This document shows positions 34,731 to 41,550 of a stretch of 46,509 bases of DNA, piece after piece; the first letter of the stretch is position 1; the number at the start of each line of letters is the position of its first letter. The notes under the pieces were generated by a model, which saw only the letters and a program-made list of their open reading frames with translations, was not told the DNA's origin and made no database searches. Position numbers and translations under genes: made by a program. The DNA is from Candidatus Zixiibacteriota bacterium. Lineage in GTDB: Bacteria; Zixibacteria; MSB-5A5; CAIYYT01. The stretch spans positions 1 through 46,509 of the forward strand of contig JADYYF010000174.1 in assembly GCA_020853795.1 (NCBI GenBank), read 5' to 3'.

Positions 34731-36019
34731 CACAAGAAGTGAAAATGACAGCACTAAGAGAAAAATTAGCAGCCGAATTCCCAAAGAAGGCGACGGAAAT
34801 TCGGGAAATGGTCAAGCAATTCGGCAATCTGAAGATTTCCGAAGTGACCATCGAACAGGCCTATGGCGGTATGCGCGGCGTGAAGGGGCTGGTGTGCGAC
34901 ACTTCCGAAGTTCCGCCGGACAAAGGTTTGATCATCCGGGAGATTCCGGTCGGCCAACTCGTCGACAAGACTCCCGAAGAGACCTTCTGGCTGCTGCTGA
35001 CCGGCGAACTCCCCACCAAGGAGCAACTCGCCGATCTCGACAAGGATCTCAAGGCTCGTGCTAAGGTGCCGGAGTACGTTTGGAAGGTCCTCGAAGCGAT
35101 GCCGAAGGACTCGCATCCGATGGCGATGTTCAATACCGCCATTCTCGTTATGGAGAAAGAATCGAAGTTCCGGTTGCATTACGACCAGGGCATGCCGAAG
35201 AGCGACTACTGGGTGTGGACCCTGGAAGATGCTCTCGACATCATCGCTCGCCTTCCTGAAATCGCGGCCGGCGTCTACCGGATGCGTTTTGGCAAGGGCG
35301 CGCGCATTGCCTCCGATCCCAAGCTGACTTGGTCAGAGAATTACGTCAAGATGCTCGGACTGCCCGATCCGCAGGGCAAGTTTGCCGATTGCATGCGCCT
35401 GTACCTGGTGCTGCATTCCGATCATGAATCGGGCAATGTCTCGGCACATACCACGTTCTGCGTCAATTCGGCGCTGTCCGACCTCTATTACTCGCTGTCC
35501 GCCGGCCTCAACGGCCTGGCCGGTCCCCTGCACGGTCTGGCCAATCAGGAATGCCTGCACTGGATTCTTGATGTGAAGAAAAAATTCGGCGGCGTCCCGA
35601 GCGAGGAACAGCTCAAGCAGTTTGCGTGGGAAACCTTAAATTCCGGCAAAGTGGTTCCGGGATACGGCCATGCCGTGCTTCGGATCACCGATCCGCGCTT
35701 CGCGGCGTTCCTCGACTGGGGTAAGAAGCACATCGCGCAGGACGAGGTGTTCCAGATCGTCGAGCGTGTGTTTAATACCGTGCCGGGGGTGTTGCAGCAA
35801 GTACAGAAGATCAAAGATCCATGGCCGAACGTTGATGCCGGATCGGGCGCGCTGCTGTACCACTTCGGCCTAACCGAATTTGACTATTACACGGTCCTCT
35901 TCAGCGTTTCGCGCGCTCTGGGCGTCTGTGCTCAGGCGGTCGTGGCGCGGGCGATGGGCTGGCCGATTGAACGTCCAAAGTCTGTAACAACCAAGTGGAT
36001 GAAGTCACAAATCAAGTGA
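34718..36019 (+). CDS. gltA: citrate synthase, eukaryotic/mitochondrial-like type
   Basis: 433 residues. Condenses oxaloacetate and acetyl-CoA to citrate. The sequence follows the mitochondrial-type enzyme more than E. coli GltA: LVLHSDHESGNVSAHTT, GPLHGLANQECL (His of the H274 class is in the former, H320 class in GYGHAVLR), NVDAGSGALLYHFGL (Asp of the D375 class) and the tail RALGVCAQAVVARAMGWPIE and ERPKSVTT. The mitochondrial enzyme has NVDAHSG where this has NVDAGSG. Such enzymes also occur in some bacteria, such as Geobacter. SD GGAGGAGG precedes the ATG by seven bases. Confidence 0.95.
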   Translation: MATVAQEVKMTALREKLAAEFPKKATEIREMVKQFGNLKISEVTIEQAYGGMRGVKGLVCDTSEVPPDKGLIIREIPVGQLVDKTPEETFWLLLTGELPTKEQLADLDKDLKARAKVPEYVWKVLEAMPKDSHPMAMFNTAILVMEKESKFRLHYDQGMPKSDYWVWTLEDALDIIARLPEIAAGVYRMRFGKGARIASDPKLTWSENYVKMLGLPDPQGKFADCMRLYLVLHSDHESGNVSAHTTFCVNSALSDLYYSLSAGLNGLAGPLHGLANQECLHWILDVKKKFGGVPSEEQLKQFAWETLNSGKVVPGYGHAVLRITDPRFAAFLDWGKKHIAQDEVFQIVERVFNTVPGVLQQVQKIKDPWPNVDAGSGALLYHFGLTEFDYYTVLFSVSRALGVCAQAVVARAMGWPIERPKSVTTKWMKSQIK

Positions 36020-36272
36020 GACGCTTGGAACTTTGCAGCAGTGCGGACGTTAGAATTGGTAGATGACATTGAAATCAGACAACATCGCCAGATGTTGACG
36101 ATTTGATAGTAATCCTACCGGAAGGGCCTGAGGTAAATCGCTTCAGGTTGCTCCTCGGGGACCCTTCCTTATCCTACCCTGTACCCAACGGACCGGGGTT
36201 GTCGTCAGACGACTCCGGTCATCCTTTTGGTGGCATCTTTCTGTCAGACTTTGTGAAATGAATCTCGACTAT
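36020..36272 (+). other. structured 3' region after citrate synthase
   Basis: 253 bp holding three hairpins in series: CAACATC/GATGTTG with loop GCCA (36080-36097); GGAAGGG/CCCTTCC (36120-36168) enclosing CCTGA/TCAGG; and GACCGG/CCGGTC (36191-36220) followed by ATCCTTTT, the best candidate terminator. The series is unusual for a simple 3' end. Confidence 0.5.
36191..36228 (+). terminator. candidate terminator of citrate synthase
   Basis: Hairpin with outer stem GACCGG/CCGGTC and inner GTCG/CGAC around TCAGA, followed by a short T-run (TTTT at 36224-36227). The T-run starts four bases after the stem, so efficiency is uncertain. Confidence 0.45.
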
Positions 36273-37211
36273 TCAAGTGCGGACAAGTTCGCGGAGTGGC
36301 CGGAAGCTAATCAGGCGGAAGGCGCCCGAGTCCACACGTTGTCGCAGTTCGGGTGAGGTCAGGATCCGGTAGTCCCAACTGCGAACCTGCCAAATCAATC
36401 CCGCCCCGTCGTCGACGTGAACTCCGTCTAACTCGCTAAGCCACGTGGCGCGAGCGGGATGGAAATACAGCTCCGTCACCCCTGCGGGAAGAGCGTCAAT
36501 GAGTTTCAGCTTGTAAGACAGCTTCTCTTCAAAGCTCGCGAATGCATCAATCGGCACGTAGACGAAGTTGTCGGGAAAGTGCAGCCCCAGATCATGTGCG
36601 TGGCTTATCCAGTCGTCTTCGTGTCCGAGTTCGCGCACCAGCATGCGTGAGCCCATGCGCATCGGCAGGCGGAAACGCGCGCCAAGGCGGATGTAGACCT
36701 CTGCGAATTCCGGAAGCAGTTGCAGCGTGCCTTCGTGGCTATCAAGGTGCGTCAAGTTCACACCCATAGACAAGACTCTTTCGATTTGAGCAATCGCCTC
36801 ACGCTCGGCCTCTTCAGGTCTGGCGTTGGCGAAAAAATCGTCGCGATTCAGGTAGAAGTGACCGTTTCTGTCAACCAGGCTTGGGATTTCCGCGGCCGGA
36901 AGAATCGGTGTGGCCGGCGAATCAGGCAATGACGACGTTAACGTCAGGTGCAAGCCACAATCCGGAATCGACCCGTCCTTGACCAGCCTGACAGCCTCGT
37001 CATATGCCCTGCCGGTAACCATAAGCGTCGTGGAGCTTATCAAGCCGAGTTCAAACAACTCGGCGATTGACCGGTTGACTGCTGGAGTCAGACCAAAATC
37101 GTCAGCATTAATGATGAGCAGCCTCTCGCCGCCATCGTATCCAAGATGCTGGGCCAGCGTCGCGTTTCTCTGGCCAAGAAGATAAGGCTCTGCCGGAACA
37201 AGGGGAATCAT
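36273..37211 (-). CDS. ChbG/HpnK (YdjC-like) family carbohydrate deacetylase
   Basis: 312 residues. The family signature LLIINADDFGLTPAVN (about residue 32), CGLHLTL and THLDSHEGTLQLLPEF provides the metal-binding Asp and two His residues. ChbG deacetylates chitooligosaccharides and HpnK acts in hopanoid biosynthesis, so substrates vary. Most members read LDSHxH at the third motif; here it is LDSHEG, as in several distant members. The residues before NADDFG are longer than usual by about 20. No neighbour indicates a substrate. ATG at 37211. Confidence 0.92.
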   Translation of the reverse strand: MIPLVPAEPYLLGQRNATLAQHLGYDGGERLLIINADDFGLTPAVNRSIAELFELGLISSTTLMVTGRAYDEAVRLVKDGSIPDCGLHLTLTSSLPDSPATPILPAAEIPSLVDRNGHFYLNRDDFFANARPEEAEREAIAQIERVLSMGVNLTHLDSHEGTLQLLPEFAEVYIRLGARFRLPMRMGSRMLVRELGHEDDWISHAHDLGLHFPDNFVYVPIDAFASFEEKLSYKLKLIDALPAGVTELYFHPARATWLSELDGVHVDDGAGLIWQVRSWDYRILTSPELRQRVDSGAFRLISFRPLRELVRT

Positions 37212-37592
37212 CGCAGGATAATACGCTCGAAAGCGAGTCAGAGCAAGCTAAGCTGGAGGAGGAAATTAAAAAGGGAGTGGTGGAGGGGGGATACCCGAAG
37301 TCAACTTCGGGCGGCCGGTTGGTCCGGCGCGCACCACTCCCAGAATTCCTGGCGAGTCGCAATCAAAAACAGAAGTACGCAACCTCAACTTCGGAGCAAT
37401 TCGAGTGCCGAAATTGCTAAAGAGTCACTTAAGGACAGTCTTTGAATGTTTTGCCTTACAGCAACTTACAATGACATGCGGACGCTGGATCTGTCTCGCC
37501 GGCAACGGAGACAGAATTCACCCCTTTCGATGAGCTTTTTATGCAAACAAATGCATAGGTTCCTGAGTCAACCTCAAGTGTTCGATAACCGG
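37212..37592. other. gene-free region with several inverted repeats
   Basis: 381 bp between the deacetylase start and the beta-propeller stop. It contains perfect inverted repeats CCCGAAGT/ACTTCGGG (37294-37311, loop CA), TCTGTCTC/GAGACAGA (37490-37515) and TATGCA/TGCATA (37540-37557), and a related CAACTTCGGAG sequence near 37385. No credible coding frame and no clear promoter. Confidence 0.5.
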
Positions 37593-38879
37593 TTAGTCGG
37601 CACAACCGCAAGACGGCGGTCCGCCGGCAAAAATAAAGTTGATCAAGTAGACGGCATCGCTGATCGAGAGTGAACCGCTGCAATCCGCGTCGCCGGACCC
37701 CTCGACCTGCGGTTCGGGGCCGCCGGCAAAAATGAAATTGATCAGGTAAACGGCATCCGAAACGGAGACCGCCCCGGAGTTATCGGCGTCACCCTTGGGA
37801 ACAAGGCAATCAGGTGACTTGGCCGATACAGCTGGGCCATCGCCAACGTCGAACGACTTCAGTACGTCTCCTTGAGCATCGATCTCAACCAGGCGATCAT
37901 CGGCGAAGCAGCAGACAGCCACTGTCGAATCAGTTATCGCCAACGCAGACGTCACACCCCAGCAAGTGTTGATGGGGTTGGAGGGTCCATGCACGATGCT
38001 CCAACTCGCGAGATCGACTGTGAAGACGAGTCCGCCGGACTGCTGTGATCGGGCAAGTCTCCGTTCCACAAGCTGCAATCCTCTGGAATCGCGTTTGACC
38101 GGCGGCGGCCAGCCGCCAGCGGCGAGAAAGGCGACCCCCGTCTTGGTGATGGCAAGCCCGCCCGGCGAACCACCGATGTCAAGCGAGTCGATAAGGCTCA
38201 GGGTCGCCGGGTCGAACTTGAACAGTCTGCCCCCAATATCGGCATAGTTACCGGTACAAAGGATATACAAGTATCCATCGTAACCGAAGCGAGCAAGTTG
38301 GGGATTGACACCCACCGTAACGCGTTTGACCAGCGTATCGGCGCTCAAGTCCCAGACTTCAAGCTTGCCTTGATCGTATTCAAACAACTCGTTGAAGCTG
38401 GTCAGGCAGATGTAGGCGCGGCGCTCTCGGATGACGATTCCCTGCGGGCTGTCGCTGTCCAGATTGTCCCCTACGGGAAACTCGGTTATGACCGTGCGAT
38501 CGCCGGCATCAATCTTGGTCACTGTCGAAGCGACCAGATTCGTCACATAGAACGTGTCGGCGTTGAGAAATGCACCGTTGTAAGGGTTCCGGCCGGCGCC
38601 GACAAAGAGCTGTCCGACCCGCGTCAGAGTGGTCATGTCGTAGAAGTAGAGATCATTGCTGCCGGAATTAATGGCAATACCCCGATTGGCACTGACAACG
38701 AAGTCGTTGGGATAGAGACCAAGTTGATCGACACCAAGCGTAACAGTGCTGTCACTCAAGTTGACTAAGTCGAACGTCTCACCCAGCCCATTGACGACGA
38801 CGAGATTGCGATCGGCCACAGCCAATGAGCCCCACATCAGGATTGGCAATACGATCCAGGATAGATGTCGAAGAAGCAT
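37593..38879 (-). CDS. secreted beta-propeller protein with dockerin-like tail, BtuG-like candidate
   Basis: 428 residues. Signal peptide 1-22 (WIVLPILMWGSLAVA). Residues about 24-355 carry six or seven repeats of the YVTN/YncE propeller kind (VVVNGLGETFDLVNL, IAINSGSNDLYFYDM, FYVTNLVASTVTKID, AYICLTSFNELFEYD, LYILCTGNYADIG). Residues about 362-428 hold two EF-hand/dockerin type I repeats 33 residues apart (DADNSGAVSVSD and DADCSGSLSISD, each followed by AVYLINFIFAGG). It is the second gene of the cobalamin-riboswitch operon, 18 bp after the receptor. In Bacteroidota, BtuG is a surface propeller that binds B12 and sits over BtuB; this has the same fold and context but no lipobox. A B12 role is inference. 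Confidence 0.85.
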   Translation of the reverse strand: MLLRHLSWIVLPILMWGSLAVADRNLVVVNGLGETFDLVNLSDSTVTLGVDQLGLYPNDFVVSANRGIAINSGSNDLYFYDMTTLTRVGQLFVGAGRNPYNGAFLNADTFYVTNLVASTVTKIDAGDRTVITEFPVGDNLDSDSPQGIVIRERRAYICLTSFNELFEYDQGKLEVWDLSADTLVKRVTVGVNPQLARFGYDGYLYILCTGNYADIGGRLFKFDPATLSLIDSLDIGGSPGGLAITKTGVAFLAAGGWPPPVKRDSRGLQLVERRLARSQQSGGLVFTVDLASWSIVHGPSNPINTCWGVTSALAITDSTVAVCCFADDRLVEIDAQGDVLKSFDVGDGPAVSAKSPDCLVPKGDADNSGAVSVSDAVYLINFIFAGGPEPQVEGSGDADCSGSLSISDAVYLINFIFAGGPPSCGCAD

Positions 38880-38897
38880 AGTTGATTCTCCCCGTTG

Positions 38898-41105
38898 TTA
38901 GATTGCGATACGATATGAGAGCGCCAGGCTGCGCGGCGGCATCGGCATGCGCTCCAGCAGCTCGTAGCGCTGATCGAACAAGTTGTAGGCGGCCAGGCGA
39001 ATCGTGCTGCTCGTCGGCCCGACCGCAAGCGTGTATTCCAATATGAGATCGTGCAGCGCGAAACCCGGCAGCGCCTTGGAATTCGCCTCACGAATGTAGC
39101 GCTCACCGGTGAAGCTGTAGCTGTAATCCATCCGCAACCTCTTCAGCAGCGCGGACACGGTGAGTCGTTCGGTGCGATTTGGTTTGAAGGGAATCGTGTT
39201 CCCGGCGTAACCCGAACCCGTTGACTCGTTCACGGCGTTCAGAGTGTTGCGCGTGTAGCTCAATTCCAGCCGGTGATTGTGAGTCGCCAATTTGATCTCG
39301 AACTCAGTACCGGAATGTCGGGCACGATCGAGATTCACCGGCCGGTACTTGCCGTCAAACTGCCGCCGCCAGACAATCATTTCGGCGAGACGGCTGGAAA
39401 ACCAAGTGTTCCTGAATTCGAAAATAATCGGTGCTTCGTGGCGAAAAAAGAAGCCGAGATCGCGCGTAGCCGCTGTTTCGGGCTTAAGGTCGGGATTGGA
39501 CTCGACGAAAACATCATCGCGCCAAAACAGCGCATCGAGCGGCGGAAGTCGATACGACTCAGCATAGCTCGCCTGCACACCAAGAACGAATGGCCGGCGC
39601 GTTCGCACGGCCGCACCAAGATACGGCGCAGCGTGGCTCTTATCATCGATACGATCCAGACGCCAGTTGCCCTCAAGCAACCCAGCAAGCCACCGATAAG
39701 CCGGCGACAGCCTGATCCCGCTGACGAAGGACTCGGTGCGCCGCCGTCCTTGCGGCAGCGAGCGGCCCGGCGTGACGAGATCGTCGTTGAAAAATGTCTC
39801 ACCGGCAACTTCCCCACCGACGTGCGGCTCGAACCACGAGGCGACCGACGGACTCCAGTCCACGTGGAACCGCCGCAGGATCTGCAGGTAGTTCTTCTCA
39901 TAAGGCAAATAAGCCTCACGATCGCGGAAGTACTGACCGATCTGACGAAGAGCAACACCGACCCGGAGGGCGGACGCATCATAGTTGGCTGCAAGAAGCA
40001 GATTTTCCCGCTTGGCAAGAGTTGCGCCGGTCGTCTCTTGAAAGATCGCCCCGGGCAGCCCGCTGTGGCTGTTGGCTTGTTGGATGATTACCGACAGCCG
40101 TTGCCAGCGTCGGGGTCGAATTGAAGCAAACAGCGAATAGGTGCGACGGAAGTTGTTGCGGCGCTGCAGTTCGCCGAGGTACGGGTGGGTGTAGCTGTAA
40201 TCGTTCGTTTGCTGCGAGTAGTCATAGCTCAATGCCACAGCGGCGCCGAGGAGTTGTGCATCGGCCGTCGTAGCGGCAGCAGTCTGGTCAAAGCTCCCGC
40301 GCTGAAACGAAACCTGCACCGCCGGATCGCTGATCAATAGCGGCCGCCGGGTCGTGACACTCACCGCTCCGCCCAGACCGTTTGCACCGAAGCGCGCCGA
40401 ACCGCCGGTCTTGACCACTTCAATGCGTTCGATACTCTCAATCGGAATTGTGCTGAGATCGGCGGCGCCACCATCGGGATTCAGGGGAACCCCATCAAGC
40501 AAGATGAGTACGCCTTGCGGTGAAAAGCCCCGCAGCGAGGCATACTGTGTGCGGCCATCGGATTCCAATTGCACACCCGTTTGCGCCAGGAAATCGCCGA
40601 GCGTACGCGCCGATGATGCCGCAATCTGAACTCGGCTGTATAAGACACTTCCCGGCGAAACGGAACGGCTGGAGGTAATCGTCTGCGTGGGCAACTCGAT
40701 GGTGGTGGTCCGCACCCACAGCGACAGATCGATGCTCATGCCCTCGCGCAGCAGGATGCCCTCCCACTGCTTCGACGCAATGAACGCTGATTCGCAACGC
40801 ACCGACATCACGCCCGGGGTGAGCCGCGAGAGCCGAAATCGACCCTGGGAATCTGTGGTGACAGTGACTCCCTGCGGAAGCGCCGTGACCAATACGCCGC
40901 CAACGGGCACTTCGAGCAGTGAATCGCGGACGACGCCGGTGATTTCCCCGAAGTCCTGGCACCGTACAGAGGTGACTGCCAGCAGCGACAGCAGGATTGT
41001 TGGGGCGGCAGCTGCGGCCAAGAAGTGACGCAGGCAGAATCGCTGCGGCAATGAGGGTGCCGCCGAGGTGCGTCGCGGAAAAAAGGCCCGGAAGAAGTCA
41101 GTCAT
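38898..41105 (-). CDS. btuB: TonB-dependent outer-membrane receptor, predicted cobalamin transporter (BtuB-like)
   Basis: 735 residues from ATG 41105, with GTGGAG seven bases upstream; the open frame to 41327 lies in the riboswitch and is rejected. Signal sequence to about residue 49, then a CarboxypepD-regulatory-like beta domain (ITGVVRDSLLEVPVGGVLV, 53-130), a plug domain (LGDFLAQTGVQLESDGR, RGFSPQGVLILLDGVPLNP, RIEVVKTGGSARFGANGLGG) and a long beta-barrel ending SLALSYRIAI. TonB receptors import scarce ligands with proton-motive energy. The cobalamin riboswitch directly upstream gives the substrate prediction. No BtuFCD or TonB gene is in the window. Confidence 0.92.
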   Translation of the reverse strand: MTDFFRAFFPRRTSAAPSLPQRFCLRHFLAAAAAPTILLSLLAVTSVRCQDFGEITGVVRDSLLEVPVGGVLVTALPQGVTVTTDSQGRFRLSRLTPGVMSVRCESAFIASKQWEGILLREGMSIDLSLWVRTTTIELPTQTITSSRSVSPGSVLYSRVQIAASSARTLGDFLAQTGVQLESDGRTQYASLRGFSPQGVLILLDGVPLNPDGGAADLSTIPIESIERIEVVKTGGSARFGANGLGGAVSVTTRRPLLISDPAVQVSFQRGSFDQTAAATTADAQLLGAAVALSYDYSQQTNDYSYTHPYLGELQRRNNFRRTYSLFASIRPRRWQRLSVIIQQANSHSGLPGAIFQETTGATLAKRENLLLAANYDASALRVGVALRQIGQYFRDREAYLPYEKNYLQILRRFHVDWSPSVASWFEPHVGGEVAGETFFNDDLVTPGRSLPQGRRRTESFVSGIRLSPAYRWLAGLLEGNWRLDRIDDKSHAAPYLGAAVRTRRPFVLGVQASYAESYRLPPLDALFWRDDVFVESNPDLKPETAATRDLGFFFRHEAPIIFEFRNTWFSSRLAEMIVWRRQFDGKYRPVNLDRARHSGTEFEIKLATHNHRLELSYTRNTLNAVNESTGSGYAGNTIPFKPNRTERLTVSALLKRLRMDYSYSFTGERYIREANSKALPGFALHDLILEYTLAVGPTSSTIRLAAYNLFDQRYELLERMPMPPRSLALSYRIAI

Positions 41106-41129
41106 ACAACAACTCCACGGGCGGGCATG

Positions 41130-41154
41130 AAAAAACCGACCTGTGTCAAGTCGG
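41130..41154 (-). terminator. riboswitch-controlled intrinsic terminator
   Basis: Minus strand: stem CCGACTTG/CAGGTCGG, loop ACA (41136-41154), then TTTTTT (41130-41135), 25 bp before the btuB-like ATG. A 6-bp hairpin TCAGGA/TCCTGA (41155-41171) abuts it and may be the P13-like regulatory stem or compete with it. The arrangement implies control by premature termination when B12 is bound. Confidence 0.88.
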
Positions 41155-41190
41155 TCAGGACCAACTCCTGAACCCGCGCAGGAATAAGTG

Positions 41191-41360
41191 AACGATGATG
41201 ACTCTCGGCAGGTCTCCTGACTTGTCAGCTTCCAACCTACTCTCCCGCGCCTTCCCGGTTTCCCAGTGGCATGGTGGGGATTTCGTAGCTGCTTACAGTA
41301 GCGGGGCTGTGCGGGAATTTCACCCACTTCCCGATTAAGCTATTAGCGCCGAAAATCGTT
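41191..41360 (-). ncRNA. cobalamin (AdoCbl-class) riboswitch
   Basis: The minus strand matches the cobalamin riboswitch consensus in order: AATCGGGAAGTGGGTGAAA, TTCCCGCACAGCCCCGCTAC followed by TGTAA, GCCACTGGG, GGGAAGGC, and the B12 box AGTCAGGAGACCTGCC (41207-41222). P1 pairs AACGAT (41355-41360) with ATCGTT (41191-41196), and the next stem pairs TCGGC with GCCGA. The core is complete, about 170 nt. It controls the receptor and the propeller gene. Confidence 0.97.
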
Positions 41361-41376
41361 AGCGATGTTGAAAGTG

Positions 41377-41405
41377 AACCTAAATCATCGAGTTAGCGCT
41401 GTCAA
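41377..41405 (-). promoter_or_regulatory. candidate promoter of the riboswitch operon
   Basis: Minus strand: perfect -35 TTGACA (41400-41405), 17-bp spacer, -10 TAGGTT (41377-41382). The start would lie near 41370, just before riboswitch P1. Confidence 0.55.
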
Positions 41406-41475
41406 GCTGCTTTTTATTTCGTAACCGGCAACCAGCTTACTCAAACGGAGTATACACTGACTCAAGCTTTTGGAC

Positions 41476-41504
41476 TTGCCTCCGACAGATGTCGGGTGTA
41501 TTCT
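41476..41504 (+). promoter_or_regulatory. candidate promoter with palindromic spacer, upstream of the GAF-phosphatase
   Basis: TTGCCT (41476-41481), 17-bp spacer, TATTCT (41499-41504). The spacer contains the inverted repeat CCGACA-GA-TGTCGG (41482-41495), a position suited to a repressor or to a MerR-type activator. Leader to the ATG is about 40 nt. Confidence 0.4.
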
Positions 41505-41550
41505 CGACGGATATTCGCAGGCACGTCCCAGCGGAGCAGAGTGGAGATCA

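Larger units (their letters stand above)
41106..41550. other. regulatory region between receptor and GAF-phosphatase
   Basis: 445 bp. From right to left on the minus strand it holds a promoter (41377-41405), the cobalamin riboswitch (41191-41360), a hairpin (41155-41171), an intrinsic terminator (41130-41154) and the receptor SD. On the plus strand a candidate promoter with a palindromic spacer lies at 41476-41504. Confidence 0.85.

Noticed and set aside
37620-37770. DNA direct repeat suggesting a mobile or CRISPR-like element
   Set aside because: The 99-bp spaced similarity is the coding sequence of the two dockerin-like repeats.
41106-41327. N-terminal extension of the TonB receptor
   Set aside because: The segment is the riboswitch and terminator; a signal peptide and SD support ATG at 41105.
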